25,290 nt of DNA from JBKPHS01 sp046729975. GTDB lineage: Bacteria; Actinomycetota; Thermoleophilia; Solirubrobacterales; Thermoleophilaceae. A model generated the notes under the pieces. It was not told where the DNA came from. It ran no database searches and saw nothing but the letters and a program-made list of their open reading frames with translations. A program made the translations under genes and the position numbers. This document shows positions 1 to 8,543 of this stretch, piece by piece (positions within the stretch are counted from its first letter, which is position 1; each line of letters begins with the position of its first letter). The stretch lies in the NCBI GenBank assembly GCA_046729975.1, contig JBKPHS010000069.1, forward strand, positions 1 to 25,290, given 5' to 3'.

Positions 1-1015
1 CGCCGACGCCGCCCGGCAGCGGCAGCAGGTTGGCCAGCATGCCGACGAAGTACGCCATCACGATCACCGCGACGGGCGGGGCGGCGCCGAAGGCCGCGAA
101 GCAGGCCCAGAGGACGGCGATGTCCATGAACCACCAGAGCAGGGCGCCGGCCAGGGCAACCCCGTTCCCGACGGCCATCCGCACCGCTCTACGCACGCCG
201 CCCGCGAGCGCGGCCGGAGCGGCGCTCGAGCGGGCGGCTGCGCGTGCGAGGCGTCCACTGCTGCCCGAGGCCCGCTCGAGGCGGCGCTCCAGCGCGCGAT
301 CGGCGAGCGGCATGGCGGACACGAGCACGATGACGAGCGCGGCGAGAGCCGCGGGGGCCAGTGTCATCGCGAGCGGGGCGTCGCCGGGCAGGATGCCCGT
401 GGCGAGGCCGACGCCGCCGACCAGGAGGGCAGCCATGTAGACGCTGTAGAGAAGGACCAGGAAGGTGATCATCCGGCTGGCGACGTCGCGCCGCTCCATG
501 CCGGAGCGCCGAAGCGCCCAGGCCGTCAGCGCCACTCCGCCCGCGCCGCCACTGGCGAAGAGTCGCGTGGCCGCGTGGCCGGCGAGCGTGATCTCGTAGC
601 TCTCGCGCATCTGGATGCGCGAGCCGCCGTCGAGGCAGACTGCGCGGAAGAGGAGGATGTGGCCGAGGAACGAGAGCGCCTCGAACCCGAGGGCCAGAGC
701 CAGCCAGGCCGGGTCGCCGCCGGCGATGCGGCCCCAGGTTTCGGGCAGGCCGGCCAGTGCCGGAAGGAGCAGGAGCACGGAGACGAGAATGAGCACGGCC
801 GCCGCGGCTGCAAGCAGGGCGCGGCGGCCGGGCAGAGCCGAGGAGGCCGGGAAGGACTCGACGCTTCCAGAGGCACCGCCGCTCGCGGGCAACGCTGGCG
901 GGGCGGGCCGGCTGGGGGATTGCCGGTGAAGTCGTTCCGCGGGCGCGCCGAGCCTTCGGGGGGAGGATCCAGGGCCATGCAGGCGGGCGGCGTGCCTCTG
1001 GAGCGTCCGAGTCAT
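1..1015 (-). CDS. LPG-synthase-TM / YbhN (UPF0104)-type membrane protein, partial
   Basis: An open minus-strand frame runs from ATG at 1015 off the left edge, giving 338 codons with no stop. The reading shows a basic, Pro/Arg-rich cytoplasmic N-terminus of about 70 residues, then many hydrophobic segments. It contains the family blocks AGHAATRLFASGGAGG, a Trp-Trp-Phe-Met segment, and YFVGMLANLLPLPGGVG at the edge. These are typical of the LPG_synthase_TM (PF03706) / YbhN fold, whose members translocate or modify lipids (flippase-like or aminoacyl-lipid synthases). About 40-50 C-terminal residues are probably missing. No aminoacyl-transfer domain is visible, so a role in polar-lipid flipping is more likely than LysPG synthesis; that is inference. 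The start is uncertain because the frame is open further upstream: GTG at 1031-1033 is an alternative and neither start has a convincing ribosome site. It lies downstream of the substrate-binding lipoprotein gene on the same strand. Confidence 0.85.
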   Translation of the reverse strand, partial: MTRTLQRHAARLHGPGSSPRRLGAPAERLHRQSPSRPAPPALPASGGASGSVESFPASSALPGRRALLAAAAAVLILVSVLLLLPALAGLPETWGRIAGGDPAWLALALGFEALSFLGHILLFRAVCLDGGSRIQMRESYEITLAGHAATRLFASGGAGGVALTAWALRRSGMERRDVASRMITFLVLLYSVYMAALLVGGVGLATGILPGDAPLAMTLAPAALAALVIVLVSAMPLADRALERRLERASGSSGRLARAAARSSAAPAALAGGVRRAVRMAVGNGVALAGALLWWFMDIAVLWACFAAFGAAPPVAVIVMAYFVGMLANLLPLPGGVG

Positions 1016-1077
1016 CCTCGCTCGTAGGATCACGCCGCCGGCCAGGCTGGGGTAGGGGAGCCTCCCGGCGTCTTGCG

Positions 1078-1093
1078 GTTCGGCTAGCCGAAC
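1078..1093. promoter_or_regulatory. 16-bp perfect palindrome between two genes
   Basis: GTTCGGCTAGCCGAAC is a perfect 16-bp inverted repeat without a loop. It lies between the stop of the substrate-binding lipoprotein gene (1107) and the start of the membrane-protein gene (1015). With no loop and no T-run it looks more like an operator half-site pair than an intrinsic terminator, but a short hairpin is also possible. Confidence 0.35.
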
Positions 1094-1106
1094 GGCCGCC
1101 GGAGGA

Positions 1107-2021
1107 CTACTTGAGACCGTGCCTGCGCAGGAAGGCGTCGGCCACCTTCACTGCGGCCTCACCGCCCAGGACGGCGGCGTTCATCGAGCGCATGTCCTCG
1201 GTCGTGAGCCGGGAGCTGACGCCGTTCACCACCCGCGCGAAACCGGCACCCTGCGCGTCGAGCGCCTTCTGGCCGACGATCGGAGCGACGTTCTGGAAGC
1301 CGAACAGGTTCTCTGGGTCGCTGAGCACGACCGAGGGCGACGACTCGAGCTCGCCGTCGGTCGTGAACACGTCAACGGCGTCGACGCGTCCGCCCTCGAG
1401 CGCCTCGTATCGCTCGGCGATCGGGACCGGCCTGAACCGGATGTTGCGGAGCCCGTAGAGCTCCTCCAGGCCGACGAAGCCCTCGAAGCGCGTGCGGAAC
1501 TCCGGCGGGGCTCCGATCGTGACGTTGCCGTCGACCTTCCGCAGGTCCCCGATCGACTTGAGGCCGAACCGTCGCGCGTAGCTCGGCTTGACGGCGATGG
1601 CGTCGCGGTTCTGGAAGGGAGTGGGGTCGAGGAGCGTGTAACCGCGCTTCTCCTCGTATGCCTTCGCCTCGGCGTAGGCCTGGCGGGCGCTGGCGGGCTT
1701 GTCCTGCCGAGCGACTTCGGTGACCAGCACGCCGACGTACTCGGGGTACATATCGAGCGTTCCGCGCTCGAGCGCCCGGTGGATGATCTCGGTAGCGCCG
1801 ATGTCCTCCTTGAGGACGACCCTGTAGCCGCGCGCCCGGAGCGCCTGCGCGTAGAGCTCGCCGAGCACGAACTGCTCAGGGAAGTTCTTGGTCCCGATCG
1901 TGACGGGAGGCCGCGGGCGGGCGGGCGCCTCGGACCCCTCGTCGCCGTTCCCGCCGCAACCGGAGAGCGCCAGCAGACAGAGCGCGGCGGCAACAAGTGG
2001 CGTTGACCAGCGAGGTCTCAC
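1107..2021 (-). CDS. Glycine betaine/choline-type ABC transporter substrate-binding lipoprotein (OpuBC/OsmF-like)
   Basis: This 304-residue protein starts at GTG 2021. It has a lipoprotein signal (hydrophobic stretch then LSGC, Cys about residue 22), followed by a Gly/Asp/Glu/Pro linker. The mature part opens with TIGTKNFPEQFVLGELYAQAL, continues with LERGTLDMYPEYVG, and closes with a DVFTTDGEL block. These are hallmarks of the OpuAC/QAT family that binds quaternary amines such as glycine betaine, choline or carnitine on the outer face of the membrane. The length fits a stand-alone binding protein rather than the OpuBC permease fusion. No cognate permease or ATPase gene is in the window, so it is an orphan here or its partners lie elsewhere. 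It follows the histidine-kinase gene by 36 nt on the same strand, so the two may be cotranscribed. The ligand is inferred from family only. Confidence 0.88.
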   Translation of the reverse strand: MRPRWSTPLVAAALCLLALSGCGGNGDEGSEAPARPRPPVTIGTKNFPEQFVLGELYAQALRARGYRVVLKEDIGATEIIHRALERGTLDMYPEYVGVLVTEVARQDKPASARQAYAEAKAYEEKRGYTLLDPTPFQNRDAIAVKPSYARRFGLKSIGDLRKVDGNVTIGAPPEFRTRFEGFVGLEELYGLRNIRFRPVPIAERYEALEGGRVDAVDVFTTDGELESSPSVVLSDPENLFGFQNVAPIVGQKALDAQGAGFARVVNGVSSRLTTEDMRSMNAAVLGGEAAVKVADAFLRRHGLK

Positions 2022-2057
2022 GTTCAGATCTTCGTGCCTGTCGCCGCCGGCCGCCAG

Positions 2058-3545
2058 CTAGGCGGTCGGCACCGTGAAGTAGAAGGTGCTTCCGGCTCCA
2101 GGTTTTGAGTCGACCCAGATCTGCCCGCCGTGGCGCTCGACGATCTTGTGCACGATCGCCAAGCCGATCCCGGTCCCGTCGTAGTCGCCGCCGCCGACGC
2201 GGGCAAACGGCTGGAAGATGCGCTCAGCCTGTGCCGGCTCGATCCCGATCCCGTTGTCAGACACGGAGAAGCGCCACGCCCCGTTCTGGCGCGTCGCGCC
2301 GACGTGGACCTGCGGCGCCGCCTGGTCGCTGAACTTGAGCGCGTTCGAGAGCAGGTTCTGGAAGACCTGCGCGAGCTGCTTGGGGTCGCCGTCGACCGTC
2401 GGGAGGCGATCGGCGGTGACCGTGGCGTCCTTCTCGCTGATGGTGGCAGCCAGGTTGTCGAGCGCGCGCCCGACGAGCGGATCGGTCTCGACACGCTCGG
2501 GCTCGAGCTGCCCATGGCCGAGACGCGAGTACTCGAGCAGATCCCGGATGAGCGTGCGCATGCGCTCGGTGCCGCCGATGATCGTCTGGAGGTAGTGACG
2601 GCCGGTCTCGTCGAGATCGCCGCGATGGTGGCGATCGAGGAGGCCGGCGTAGACCGACACCGTCTGGAGCGGCTCCTTGAGGTCGTGAGACGTCACGGCC
2701 GCATACTGCTCGAGCTCCCGGTTCGACCGCTCGAGCTCGGCGGTTCGCTCAGCCACCTCGTCGCGGCTCAGCTCGAGCGATCTCGCCATCGAGTTGAACG
2801 CACGCCCCAGGTAGCCGATCTCGTCCGGGCCCTGGTCGGGCACGCGCGCGTCGAGGTCGCCCCCGGCGATCTTCTCGGCGCTCACGGCCACGCGCTGGAC
2901 GGGGCGGACGATGGAGCGGCTCAGGTAGACGGCGAGCAGGAGGGTTAGGCCCATCGTCACGGCGAAACCGCCCACTCCGAGCAGGATCGCCGAGCTCGAG
3001 CGTGACTCCGCCCGCTGCTCGCGTGAGGAGGCCAGCGCTCGCTCGCTCGCGAACAGGCGGCGGAAGTCCCTCCTGATGTCGGCGAGGCGGTCACGACCGG
3101 TGCCGTTCACGATCACGCTGCGCGCGACGTCGAGATCGTCGCGCGCCAGCTCGATCATCGGGATCGAGTAGAGGTTCACGTAGTCGTCGATCGAGGCGGC
3201 GAGCTGCTTGGCGGCCCGCTGCTGTGCCGGATCACCCGACAGGAGCGCGACGAGCCGTCGGGCCTGCCCGGGGTACTCCCTCCGGGCCCCCCGCCAGGGC
3301 TCGAGGAAGGTCTCCTTGCCACTTGCGACGTAGCCCCGGACGCCGGTCTCCAGGTCGATCGCGAGCTTCTCCAGGCTCGCGCCGGCCGAGATGGCCTGCT
3401 GCGACTTCACCGCCAGGCGCCCCGAGTCGCGCTGTTCGGTGATCGCCAGCACGAGGACCACGAACGCGACGCCCACGAGCAGGCCGAGAGCGCCGCTCGC
3501 GACGAGCATGCGCTTGGTGATGCTGCGCCTCAGGGCCAGAGTCAT
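2058..3545 (-). CDS. Membrane sensor histidine kinase (CHASE3-HAMP-HisKA-HATPase)
   Basis: I place the start at ATG 3545 (495 aa); the frame is open upstream, but that part has no recognisable domain and overlaps the neighbouring glycosidase gene. TM1 spans about residues 13-35. An extracytoplasmic helical domain at about 40-180 resembles CHASE3, with the LETGVRGYVASGKETFLEPW block at 65-84. TM2 spans about 185-208, then HAMP (about 209-262, RPVQRV and GGDLDARVP) and a coiled coil. The HisKA H-box is SHDLKEPL with the phospho-accepting His287. The ATPase has an N-box (NLLSNALKFS), G1 (DNGIGI, 430-435), F (IFQPF) and G2 (GTGIGLAI, 457-464). The subfamily is close to phytochrome-like and bacteriophytochrome-associated kinases by its SHDLKEPL box. 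No response regulator is adjacent. The downstream neighbour is an osmoprotectant-type binding protein. The input signal is unknown, and no good ribosome site precedes the start. Confidence 0.92.
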   Translation of the reverse strand: MTLALRRSITKRMLVASGALGLLVGVAFVVLVLAITEQRDSGRLAVKSQQAISAGASLEKLAIDLETGVRGYVASGKETFLEPWRGARREYPGQARRLVALLSGDPAQQRAAKQLAASIDDYVNLYSIPMIELARDDLDVARSVIVNGTGRDRLADIRRDFRRLFASERALASSREQRAESRSSSAILLGVGGFAVTMGLTLLLAVYLSRSIVRPVQRVAVSAEKIAGGDLDARVPDQGPDEIGYLGRAFNSMARSLELSRDEVAERTAELERSNRELEQYAAVTSHDLKEPLQTVSVYAGLLDRHHRGDLDETGRHYLQTIIGGTERMRTLIRDLLEYSRLGHGQLEPERVETDPLVGRALDNLAATISEKDATVTADRLPTVDGDPKQLAQVFQNLLSNALKFSDQAAPQVHVGATRQNGAWRFSVSDNGIGIEPAQAERIFQPFARVGGGDYDGTGIGLAIVHKIVERHGGQIWVDSKPGAGSTFYFTVPTA

Positions 3546-3658
3546 CGATCGATTCCGAAGGCGGGTCGCTACCTGACGCCGGCCCGGATCTCGGGCGTGG
3601 CGGCACCGCGCGGCGCGGTTGCGAGCCCGGCCTGATCCGATGGTAGCGGCGAATGGCG

Positions 3659-5068
3659 CTAGCGCAAGCGCAGGGCGGCGACGGAGGCGCGGTACGCGGC
3701 AAGGCCGGGCTTGATCGCGCCGTTGAGTGTGAGAAGTCCGGTGTGCAGGCCCCAGAAGTCCTTCCCGCCCTCGTAGATGGGCGCGTCGCGCCACGCGTAA
3801 TAGACGACGCCGCGGATCTTCAGCCGCTTCGCGTACCCGGCCAGCAGCGGGAAGGTGCGAGTGATGAGCCTGACCTGGCGCAACGGGCCCGCGTTGAACG
3901 GGTTCGACGGGCCGGAGGTTGCCCAGCCGAGCTCGGTCGCCCAGATCCGGATGTTCTTGGCCTTGAAGCGGTCGAGCATCCGGCGCGCCTTCCAGAAGTT
4001 CTCATACACACCCTCGGGCGTCGTCGCGTACGGGTTGATGGCGAGCGTGTCGAATGCGCTCCGCGCCCCGCCCCTGATGACTCCCTTGAGAAAGCGCGGC
4101 AGAGGCATGCCGCTTCGGCTCTCGGGGATGCCTGCCGTGACGATCTCGGCGCCGGGGTCCGCCTGCTTGATTGCCGCACCGACCGCCTTCAGCATCTGCG
4201 CGTACTGGCCGGGATTGACCCCCGACGGCCAGTAGACGAGGAGGTTCGGCTCGTTCCAGACCTGCCAGCTCCGGATCGGTTGGGGCCGGAGATCCGGATG
4301 GGCCGCCCAGAAGGTGCCGCCGGGCCCGTAGCGCTGGACGAGCAGCGTCGCGAACTGGGCGAACTCGGCGTTGCTTCGCGGCGCGTAGGTGCCGCGGCGG
4401 GCCCCCACCGCGGGCGCGCTCGAGCGGAAGGGGGGCGGGTTGAAGAGGACCGGAAGGACCTCGAGCCCGTGCCTCGCCATCGCCTCCACGAAGCGGTCAT
4501 GCACCAGGAACTCGTATTCGCCGGGCGTCCGCTCAATCGACGCCCAGTCGAAGGTCTGGCGGATGATGCCGGCGCCCGTGGCGGCGGCGCGCGCCAGCTC
4601 GGCGTTGAGAGCGTCGCCCTCGCTGGCCATGACCTCGTTGTGGACGAAGCCGAAGAAGTCCGGTGGGGGCTTCGGCGCGCCCTTCGGCACGCGGGCCTTT
4701 CGAGCGACCGCCCACTTGCGGCCGTCGGCGTCTGGATCGATGTCGCGCACGTTCGGCTTGCCGTCGCCATCCATGTCGGCGTCGCGCGGCCAGTTCGGCA
4801 GCCGGTCGCCGTCGATGTTCCGATCGCGGCTGTTCTTGACGCCGTCGCCGTCCACGTCGCGGTCCTTCTCGTTCTTACGACCATCGCCGTCGACGTCGCG
4901 ATCCGTGCCGTTCGGGCGCCCGTCGCCGTCCAGGTCGCCGGCGCTGGGCCGCTTCTTGGAGGCACCGGCGGCGTCAGTCGCCAGTGGCGCCCAGCCGACG
5001 AGCGTCAGGCAGGTCAGCGCGGCGGCGAACGCTGGCAGGCGGTGTGTCAGGCAGCGAGAAAGCATCAC
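3659..5068 (-). CDS. Secreted glycoside hydrolase (clan GH-A-like) with thrombospondin type 3 repeats
   Basis: The protein has 469 residues, with GTG 5068 immediately followed by ATG 5065 as alternative starts. Residues 1-34 form a signal peptide. Residues 45-117 are a run of Asp-rich DxDGDGxxN units, the calcium-binding thrombospondin type 3 pattern, with one degenerate unit (IDGDRLPN). A TIM-barrel-like domain follows from about residue 137. WNEPN (271-275) supplies the likely acid/base Glu273 and ATELGW (377-382) the likely nucleophile Glu379, the Asn-Glu/Glu arrangement of clan GH-A (GH5/GH39-like). It therefore probably cleaves beta-glycosidic bonds outside the cell; the substrate cannot be read from sequence. 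It lies 72 nt after the second metal-transporter gene and 113 nt before the kinase gene on the same strand. The calcium repeats are N-terminal and could stabilise the enzyme or tether it at the surface. Confidence 0.87.
   Translation of the reverse strand: MMLSRCLTHRLPAFAAALTCLTLVGWAPLATDAAGASKKRPSAGDLDGDGRPNGTDRDVDGDGRKNEKDRDVDGDGVKNSRDRNIDGDRLPNWPRDADMDGDGKPNVRDIDPDADGRKWAVARKARVPKGAPKPPPDFFGFVHNEVMASEGDALNAELARAAATGAGIIRQTFDWASIERTPGEYEFLVHDRFVEAMARHGLEVLPVLFNPPPFRSSAPAVGARRGTYAPRSNAEFAQFATLLVQRYGPGGTFWAAHPDLRPQPIRSWQVWNEPNLLVYWPSGVNPGQYAQMLKAVGAAIKQADPGAEIVTAGIPESRSGMPLPRFLKGVIRGGARSAFDTLAINPYATTPEGVYENFWKARRMLDRFKAKNIRIWATELGWATSGPSNPFNAGPLRQVRLITRTFPLLAGYAKRLKIRGVVYYAWRDAPIYEGGKDFWGLHTGLLTLNGAIKPGLAAYRASVAALRLR
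4712..4937 (-). repeat. Tandem DNA repeat encoding Asp-rich thrombospondin type 3 calcium motifs
   Basis: The stretch contains degenerate tandem copies of a GTCGCCGTC-containing unit, which on the coding strand reads as (D/N)xDGDGxxN(x)xxDRD units of about 12-13 residues (residues 45-117 of the glycosidase). It is a protein-level repeat rather than a mobile or CRISPR repeat, since spacers are not conserved in length and the frame is kept throughout. Confidence 0.75.
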
Positions 5069-5140
5069 CGATCGACCCAGGGGGCGGCGTCCCGAGGATC
5101 CCCTCCGCGGACACCTTAGCCTGGATTCGGAAGTGCAACG

Positions 5141-5902
5141 TCAGAACACGTATGGCACGGCCTCGAGCGCGCCGAGCGAGTACCAGGCGCCGAACGCCAG
5201 GCTGAGCGCGCCGAGCACGGGCGCGACCGTTGCGAACCGCCGCAGGACGGCCTCGCGCGACAGCGCGAATCCGAAGCTCGTGGACGCGATTCCCATCGAC
5301 ACGGCCGTGAAGAGCGCGAACAGAACGAGCGCCGCGGCACCCTGGACGTGGTCGGGGATCGCCGCCAGCAGCAGCACCCCGACGCCCGCGGAGCCGCCGA
5401 TCCCGTGCACCAGTCCGATGACGTAGGCCTGGAGCGGTGAGCGCCCGAGGCCGGCGGCGTGCTCGTGACCGTGCGAGGGATTCGACGCATGCCCGTGTAG
5501 ATGGCGGTGACGCGGCCCGTCGTGCTCGTGCGCGTGGGAGTGGAAGTGACCGCGGCGCCACCGCAGGAGTAGGCGCGACGCCAGCGCGACGATCACGAGG
5601 CCGATCGCAACCTCGGCGGTCCGCTGGAGCGACTCCGGGAGGTAGCTGTCGAACAGGACGATCGGGAGTCCCAGCAGCACCAGCGTGGTCGCGTGCCCGG
5701 CGCCCCACGAGAGCCCAAGCACGCCCGCGCGGCGCGCGTCCGTGCCGCCGCCCGAGGCGGCGAGCGTCGACACGGCGGTCAGGTGGTCCGGATCCGCCGC
5801 GTGCCGGAGCCCGAGCAGGATCGCGACGGCGGCCACGATCAGGAACGTCTCGCCGGATCCGAGCGCCGCGATGTGATCATCGAGCCCGAACACGCGGATC
5901 AC
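5141..5902 (-). CDS. NiCoT/UreH-like nickel-cobalt transporter family membrane protein
   Basis: The gene starts at GTG 5902, overlapping the stop of the upstream NicO-like gene by 4 bp (GTGA), giving 253 residues. The first membrane helix carries LLGLRHAADPDHLTAVSTL (29-47), matching the HX4DH metal-selectivity motif of the NiCoT (HoxN/NixA) and UreH families. A very His-rich cytoplasmic loop (119-148, about a dozen histidines) and three or more further helices follow, with GLVHGIGGSAG (163-173) as a second conserved helix block. It should move Ni2+ or Co2+ across the cytoplasmic membrane; direction and metal cannot be decided by sequence. Tight coupling with the preceding gene suggests the two work as a pair. 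The length is short relative to classical eight-helix NiCoTs (about 330-350 aa), nearer to UreH/SulP-like six-helix versions. Confidence 0.85.
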   Translation of the reverse strand: MIRVFGLDDHIAALGSGETFLIVAAVAILLGLRHAADPDHLTAVSTLAASGGGTDARRAGVLGLSWGAGHATTLVLLGLPIVLFDSYLPESLQRTAEVAIGLVIVALASRLLLRWRRGHFHSHAHEHDGPRHRHLHGHASNPSHGHEHAAGLGRSPLQAYVIGLVHGIGGSAGVGVLLLAAIPDHVQGAAALVLFALFTAVSMGIASTSFGFALSREAVLRRFATVAPVLGALSLAFGAWYSLGALEAVPYVF

Positions 5903-7245
5903 ACGACCTGCGGGATCGCCTGAGCGGTGAGGACGCAGCCGACGCCGACGATCAGGACCGCCGACATAGCTGGCAGAGCCGTCGCGATTCCGCTCGTGAA
6001 GCGGATCCGCGCGGTGAGGCGGCGCGCGTAGACGACGGCGAGCCCGAGGGCGGTCAGCGTCGCCGCGAGGCCGACGCTGAAGGCGGTAATCAGAACGAGG
6101 CCGAGGCCGACCTCGTGCTGCGAGATCGCCCCCAGTAGCACGACCAGCGCCGACGGGCACGGGATCAGGCCCGCGGAGGCGCCCATCCCGATGAGCCCCA
6201 TCCAGGTCACCTCGTCGTGCTCGTGACCGTGATGGTTGTGGTGGTGCGCGCGCCTGCCTCGCAAGCGCGACCGCAGTACGCCGAGCCCGACCGTCACCAC
6301 GAGCAGCCCCGACGCGAGCGTCAGCCAGGGGTAGAGGTCCTCCGGCAGGACGTACTGCGAGAGGAGCAGCGTGACGAGCCCGAGTGCGAAGACGCCTGCG
6401 GTGTGGGTGACGGTCACGGTGGCGCCGAGGGCCACCGCGTGCCTCGCGGTTCCACGCGTGCCGACCAGGTAGGCGGCCACCATCGCCTTGCCGTGACCGG
6501 GCGAGAGCGCGTGGAACGCGCCCCAGCCGAACGCGGCGAGCAGCAGCAGCAGGAGCACGCCTTCACCGGAGGCGGCGTCGTCGAAGACGCCGGCGAAGCC
6601 GTCGCCGCCGCGGCTCCTCGTGGTCACCTGACGGCCGCCCTCGCTATGCGGCGCGACGAGCGTTCCCTCGCCGGGCCGGACGGAGAAGCTCGCTTCGCGG
6701 CGGTCGAGCGGGCTCTTCAGCAGGCCCTCCGGATAGCTGCGGAGACCGTTCGTCGGATCACCCGAGGGCGCGCTCGCGCGCACCGCCGTGCCCTCGCCCG
6801 GGACTGAGACGATGGCCTTCCAGCCCACACGCCCCGGAAACGTGCCGTCGTGCAGCCGCACGTGGCTCGGCCGCTCGACGCGGGCCACGAACGCCAGCTC
6901 CACCCGCGTCGTCTCGAGCCCGCCCTGGCCGTCGAGCCGGTCGATCGTCCCGCCCGGCGCGGGCCGGAGCGCCGTACGGCGGCCGTCCACCGTGAGCGCG
7001 AGGCCGCGCAGCGCCTCCGCGCGGTTGCGCCGTAGCAGCTTGGGCAGTGGCGTCCCGCGGTCCCGGAAGCTCGGGATCTCGGCCTGATCCAGGAGATACC
7101 GAAGCTCGATCCGGTCCTCCGACACCTTCACGCGCGTGAGGTGGTTGATCGAGAAGTTGCCGAGCGGGTGCGCGAGCGCCCCGGGCGCCGCGAGCGCGAG
7201 CAGTCCGATGGCCGTTGCGAGCGCGAGCCGGCCGCGGCGCCTCAT
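5899..7245 (-). CDS. NicO/RcnA-like nickel-cobalt exporter family protein with extracytoplasmic N-terminal domain
   Basis: The protein has 448 residues. A signal peptide (1-25, ending APGALA) precedes HPLGNFSINHLTRV, the start of an extracytoplasmic domain of about 200 residues commonly fused to NicO transporters. From residue 228 there are six hydrophobic segments. FHALSPGHGK (244-253) matches the conserved first-helix metal motif of NicO/RcnA proteins. HHHNHHGHEHDE (334-345) is a His-rich loop, and GLIPCPSALVVLLGAI (359-374) is the second conserved helix. The known family role is efflux or transport of Ni2+/Co2+. The ATG at 7245 overlaps the TPR gene stop by 4 bp (ATGA), and its own stop overlaps the next transporter start by 4 bp, so TPR-NicO-NiCoT are translationally coupled. 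The metal actually handled is not known, and the link to DUF4331 upstream is unexplained. Confidence 0.88.
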   Translation of the reverse strand: MRRRGRLALATAIGLLALAAPGALAHPLGNFSINHLTRVKVSEDRIELRYLLDQAEIPSFRDRGTPLPKLLRRNRAEALRGLALTVDGRRTALRPAPGGTIDRLDGQGGLETTRVELAFVARVERPSHVRLHDGTFPGRVGWKAIVSVPGEGTAVRASAPSGDPTNGLRSYPEGLLKSPLDRREASFSVRPGEGTLVAPHSEGGRQVTTRSRGGDGFAGVFDDAASGEGVLLLLLLAAFGWGAFHALSPGHGKAMVAAYLVGTRGTARHAVALGATVTVTHTAGVFALGLVTLLLSQYVLPEDLYPWLTLASGLLVVTVGLGVLRSRLRGRRAHHHNHHGHEHDEVTWMGLIGMGASAGLIPCPSALVVLLGAISQHEVGLGLVLITAFSVGLAATLTALGLAVVYARRLTARIRFTSGIATALPAMSAVLIVGVGCVLTAQAIPQVV

Positions 7246-8540
7246 CGGAGCGCCTCCAGAGCATGCCGGGCCCGGCGCGCGTGGTAGGGCGAAAGCGCCG
7301 TGCCGGGATCGAGGGCGCGGGCGAGGAGCCGCCGCGCCTCTACGGCACGTCCGGCCTCGCTCGCCGTCACGCCCGCGTGGTAGAGCGTCAGCGGATCGCG
7401 CCAGCCGGTCGAGAGGGCGCGGCGCGAGAGCCGAAGCGCCTCGTCGGGGCGTCCGGCGCGGGTCAGCGCCCAGGACAGGGCGTCCGCGGAACGAACGCTC
7501 GGCGCAGCCCCGTAGGCACGCCGGGCGAGCCGCGTCCCGCGCGACGGGTTGCCGTGGTCGGCCTCGTACAGGGCGAGCTCGGCGTCGGTGTTCACGCCGT
7601 TCGCGCGCAGCAACCGCTGCTCGGCCTCGACCAGATCGAGCTCGCGGCGGGCGTCCGCCCGGCGCCCGGCCGCGAGCTCGGCTTCGGCGAGCGCGATCAC
7701 GTACTCGGGCAGGGGAAGGCGGGCGACAACGCCGCGGTAGAGTTCGATCGCGCTGCCGAGGTCGCCCCGTACCGCGGCCACCCGCGCCAGGCCGGCGGTG
7801 GCGGCCGGATAACCGGGCAGCCGAGCCGCGGCCTCGCGGAATGCCAGCGACGCTGCCCGCAGGCGCCCGCGCTGGAGCTCCAGGCCTCCGAGCAGTGTCT
7901 GCACGTAGGCCACGTTCTCGGCCGCCTCGCCGCCTGCCGAGGCTGCCAGGCGCATGGCCTGGACTGCCCCCCGCAGGTCACCGCGCAGCTCACGGAAGTA
8001 GGAGACGCGCGAGTACGAGGACAGGCTCGGCTTGAGGTCCACCATCCGCTGAAGCGTGCGCGCCGCATCGTCGTAGCGCCCGAGCTCGACCTGAGCGTCG
8101 ACCAGCGCCCCGTAGGGCTTCACCGAATCGGGCGCGAGAGCGCGCGCCTCGGTCGCGAGGCGAAGGCCCTGGCCGAACTCGTGCCGTGAGAGGGCGAGCG
8201 CCGCAAGGCCGGCCGCCGCCCCGGCGTCGCGGGGATCGAGCCGCCGGGCGCGCTCCAGCGATCCCTCGGCGCGCGCATACCAGCCGGGATCGCCGCTCTC
8301 CCGCGCCTTCTGGAGATAGGCGTCGCCGAGCAGCCCGTACCCACGCGAATCCCGAGGCTCACGTCGCACGGCGTCCTGAAAGAAGTCGATGCGCGCATCG
8401 GTCGACCGACCGGGCACGGCGCCAGGCGCCGAAGGCCGCGGCGAGGAAGACCCGTTGACCAGCGCGAGCAGCGCAACTGCCAGCGAAAGCGCGAGGCCGC
8501 CGGCGAGGAGCTTCTGAAGATTGGGGCGGATGAGAGTCAT
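7242..8540 (-). CDS. Membrane-anchored TPR-repeat protein
   Basis: The protein has 432 residues and starts at ATG 8540. Residues about 10-30 form one hydrophobic segment (uncleaved anchor or signal peptide), followed by a Ser/Pro-rich linker. From about residue 50 the sequence is alpha-helical with degenerate 34-residue tetratricopeptide units, seen as repeated GxxxxAxxxxxxAxxLxP patterns (for example AEGSLERARRLDPRDAGAAAGLAALAL and ALAEAELAAGRRADARRELDLVE, each a helix pair). TPR solenoids serve as protein-binding scaffolds, here probably outside the membrane. No enzyme motif is present. No Shine-Dalgarno is visible, and a 13-bp-stem hairpin plus a doubled TTGGCAG lie just upstream, so expression may depend on the upstream transcript. 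Its stop overlaps the NicO-like start. Partner proteins are unknown; the neighbouring DUF4331 protein is the obvious candidate. Confidence 0.82.
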   Translation of the reverse strand: MTLIRPNLQKLLAGGLALSLAVALLALVNGSSSPRPSAPGAVPGRSTDARIDFFQDAVRREPRDSRGYGLLGDAYLQKARESGDPGWYARAEGSLERARRLDPRDAGAAAGLAALALSRHEFGQGLRLATEARALAPDSVKPYGALVDAQVELGRYDDAARTLQRMVDLKPSLSSYSRVSYFRELRGDLRGAVQAMRLAASAGGEAAENVAYVQTLLGGLELQRGRLRAASLAFREAAARLPGYPAATAGLARVAAVRGDLGSAIELYRGVVARLPLPEYVIALAEAELAAGRRADARRELDLVEAEQRLLRANGVNTDAELALYEADHGNPSRGTRLARRAYGAAPSVRSADALSWALTRAGRPDEALRLSRRALSTGWRDPLTLYHAGVTASEAGRAVEARRLLARALDPGTALSPYHARRARHALEALR

Positions 8541-8543
8541 CGG

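Noticed and set aside
575..1027. Plus-strand and minus-strand short frames in the first kilobase
   Set aside because: The real gene is the minus-strand membrane protein running off the left edge in a different frame.
4712..4937. Tandem repeat as a CRISPR-like array
   Set aside because: The repeats are in frame, encode calcium motifs, and have no uniform spacers.
3653..5119. Long plus-strand open frame opposite the glycosidase gene
   Set aside because: Its translation is Arg/Ala/Asp-rich without domains, and it mirrors a clear minus-strand gene; high GC leaves antisense frames open.
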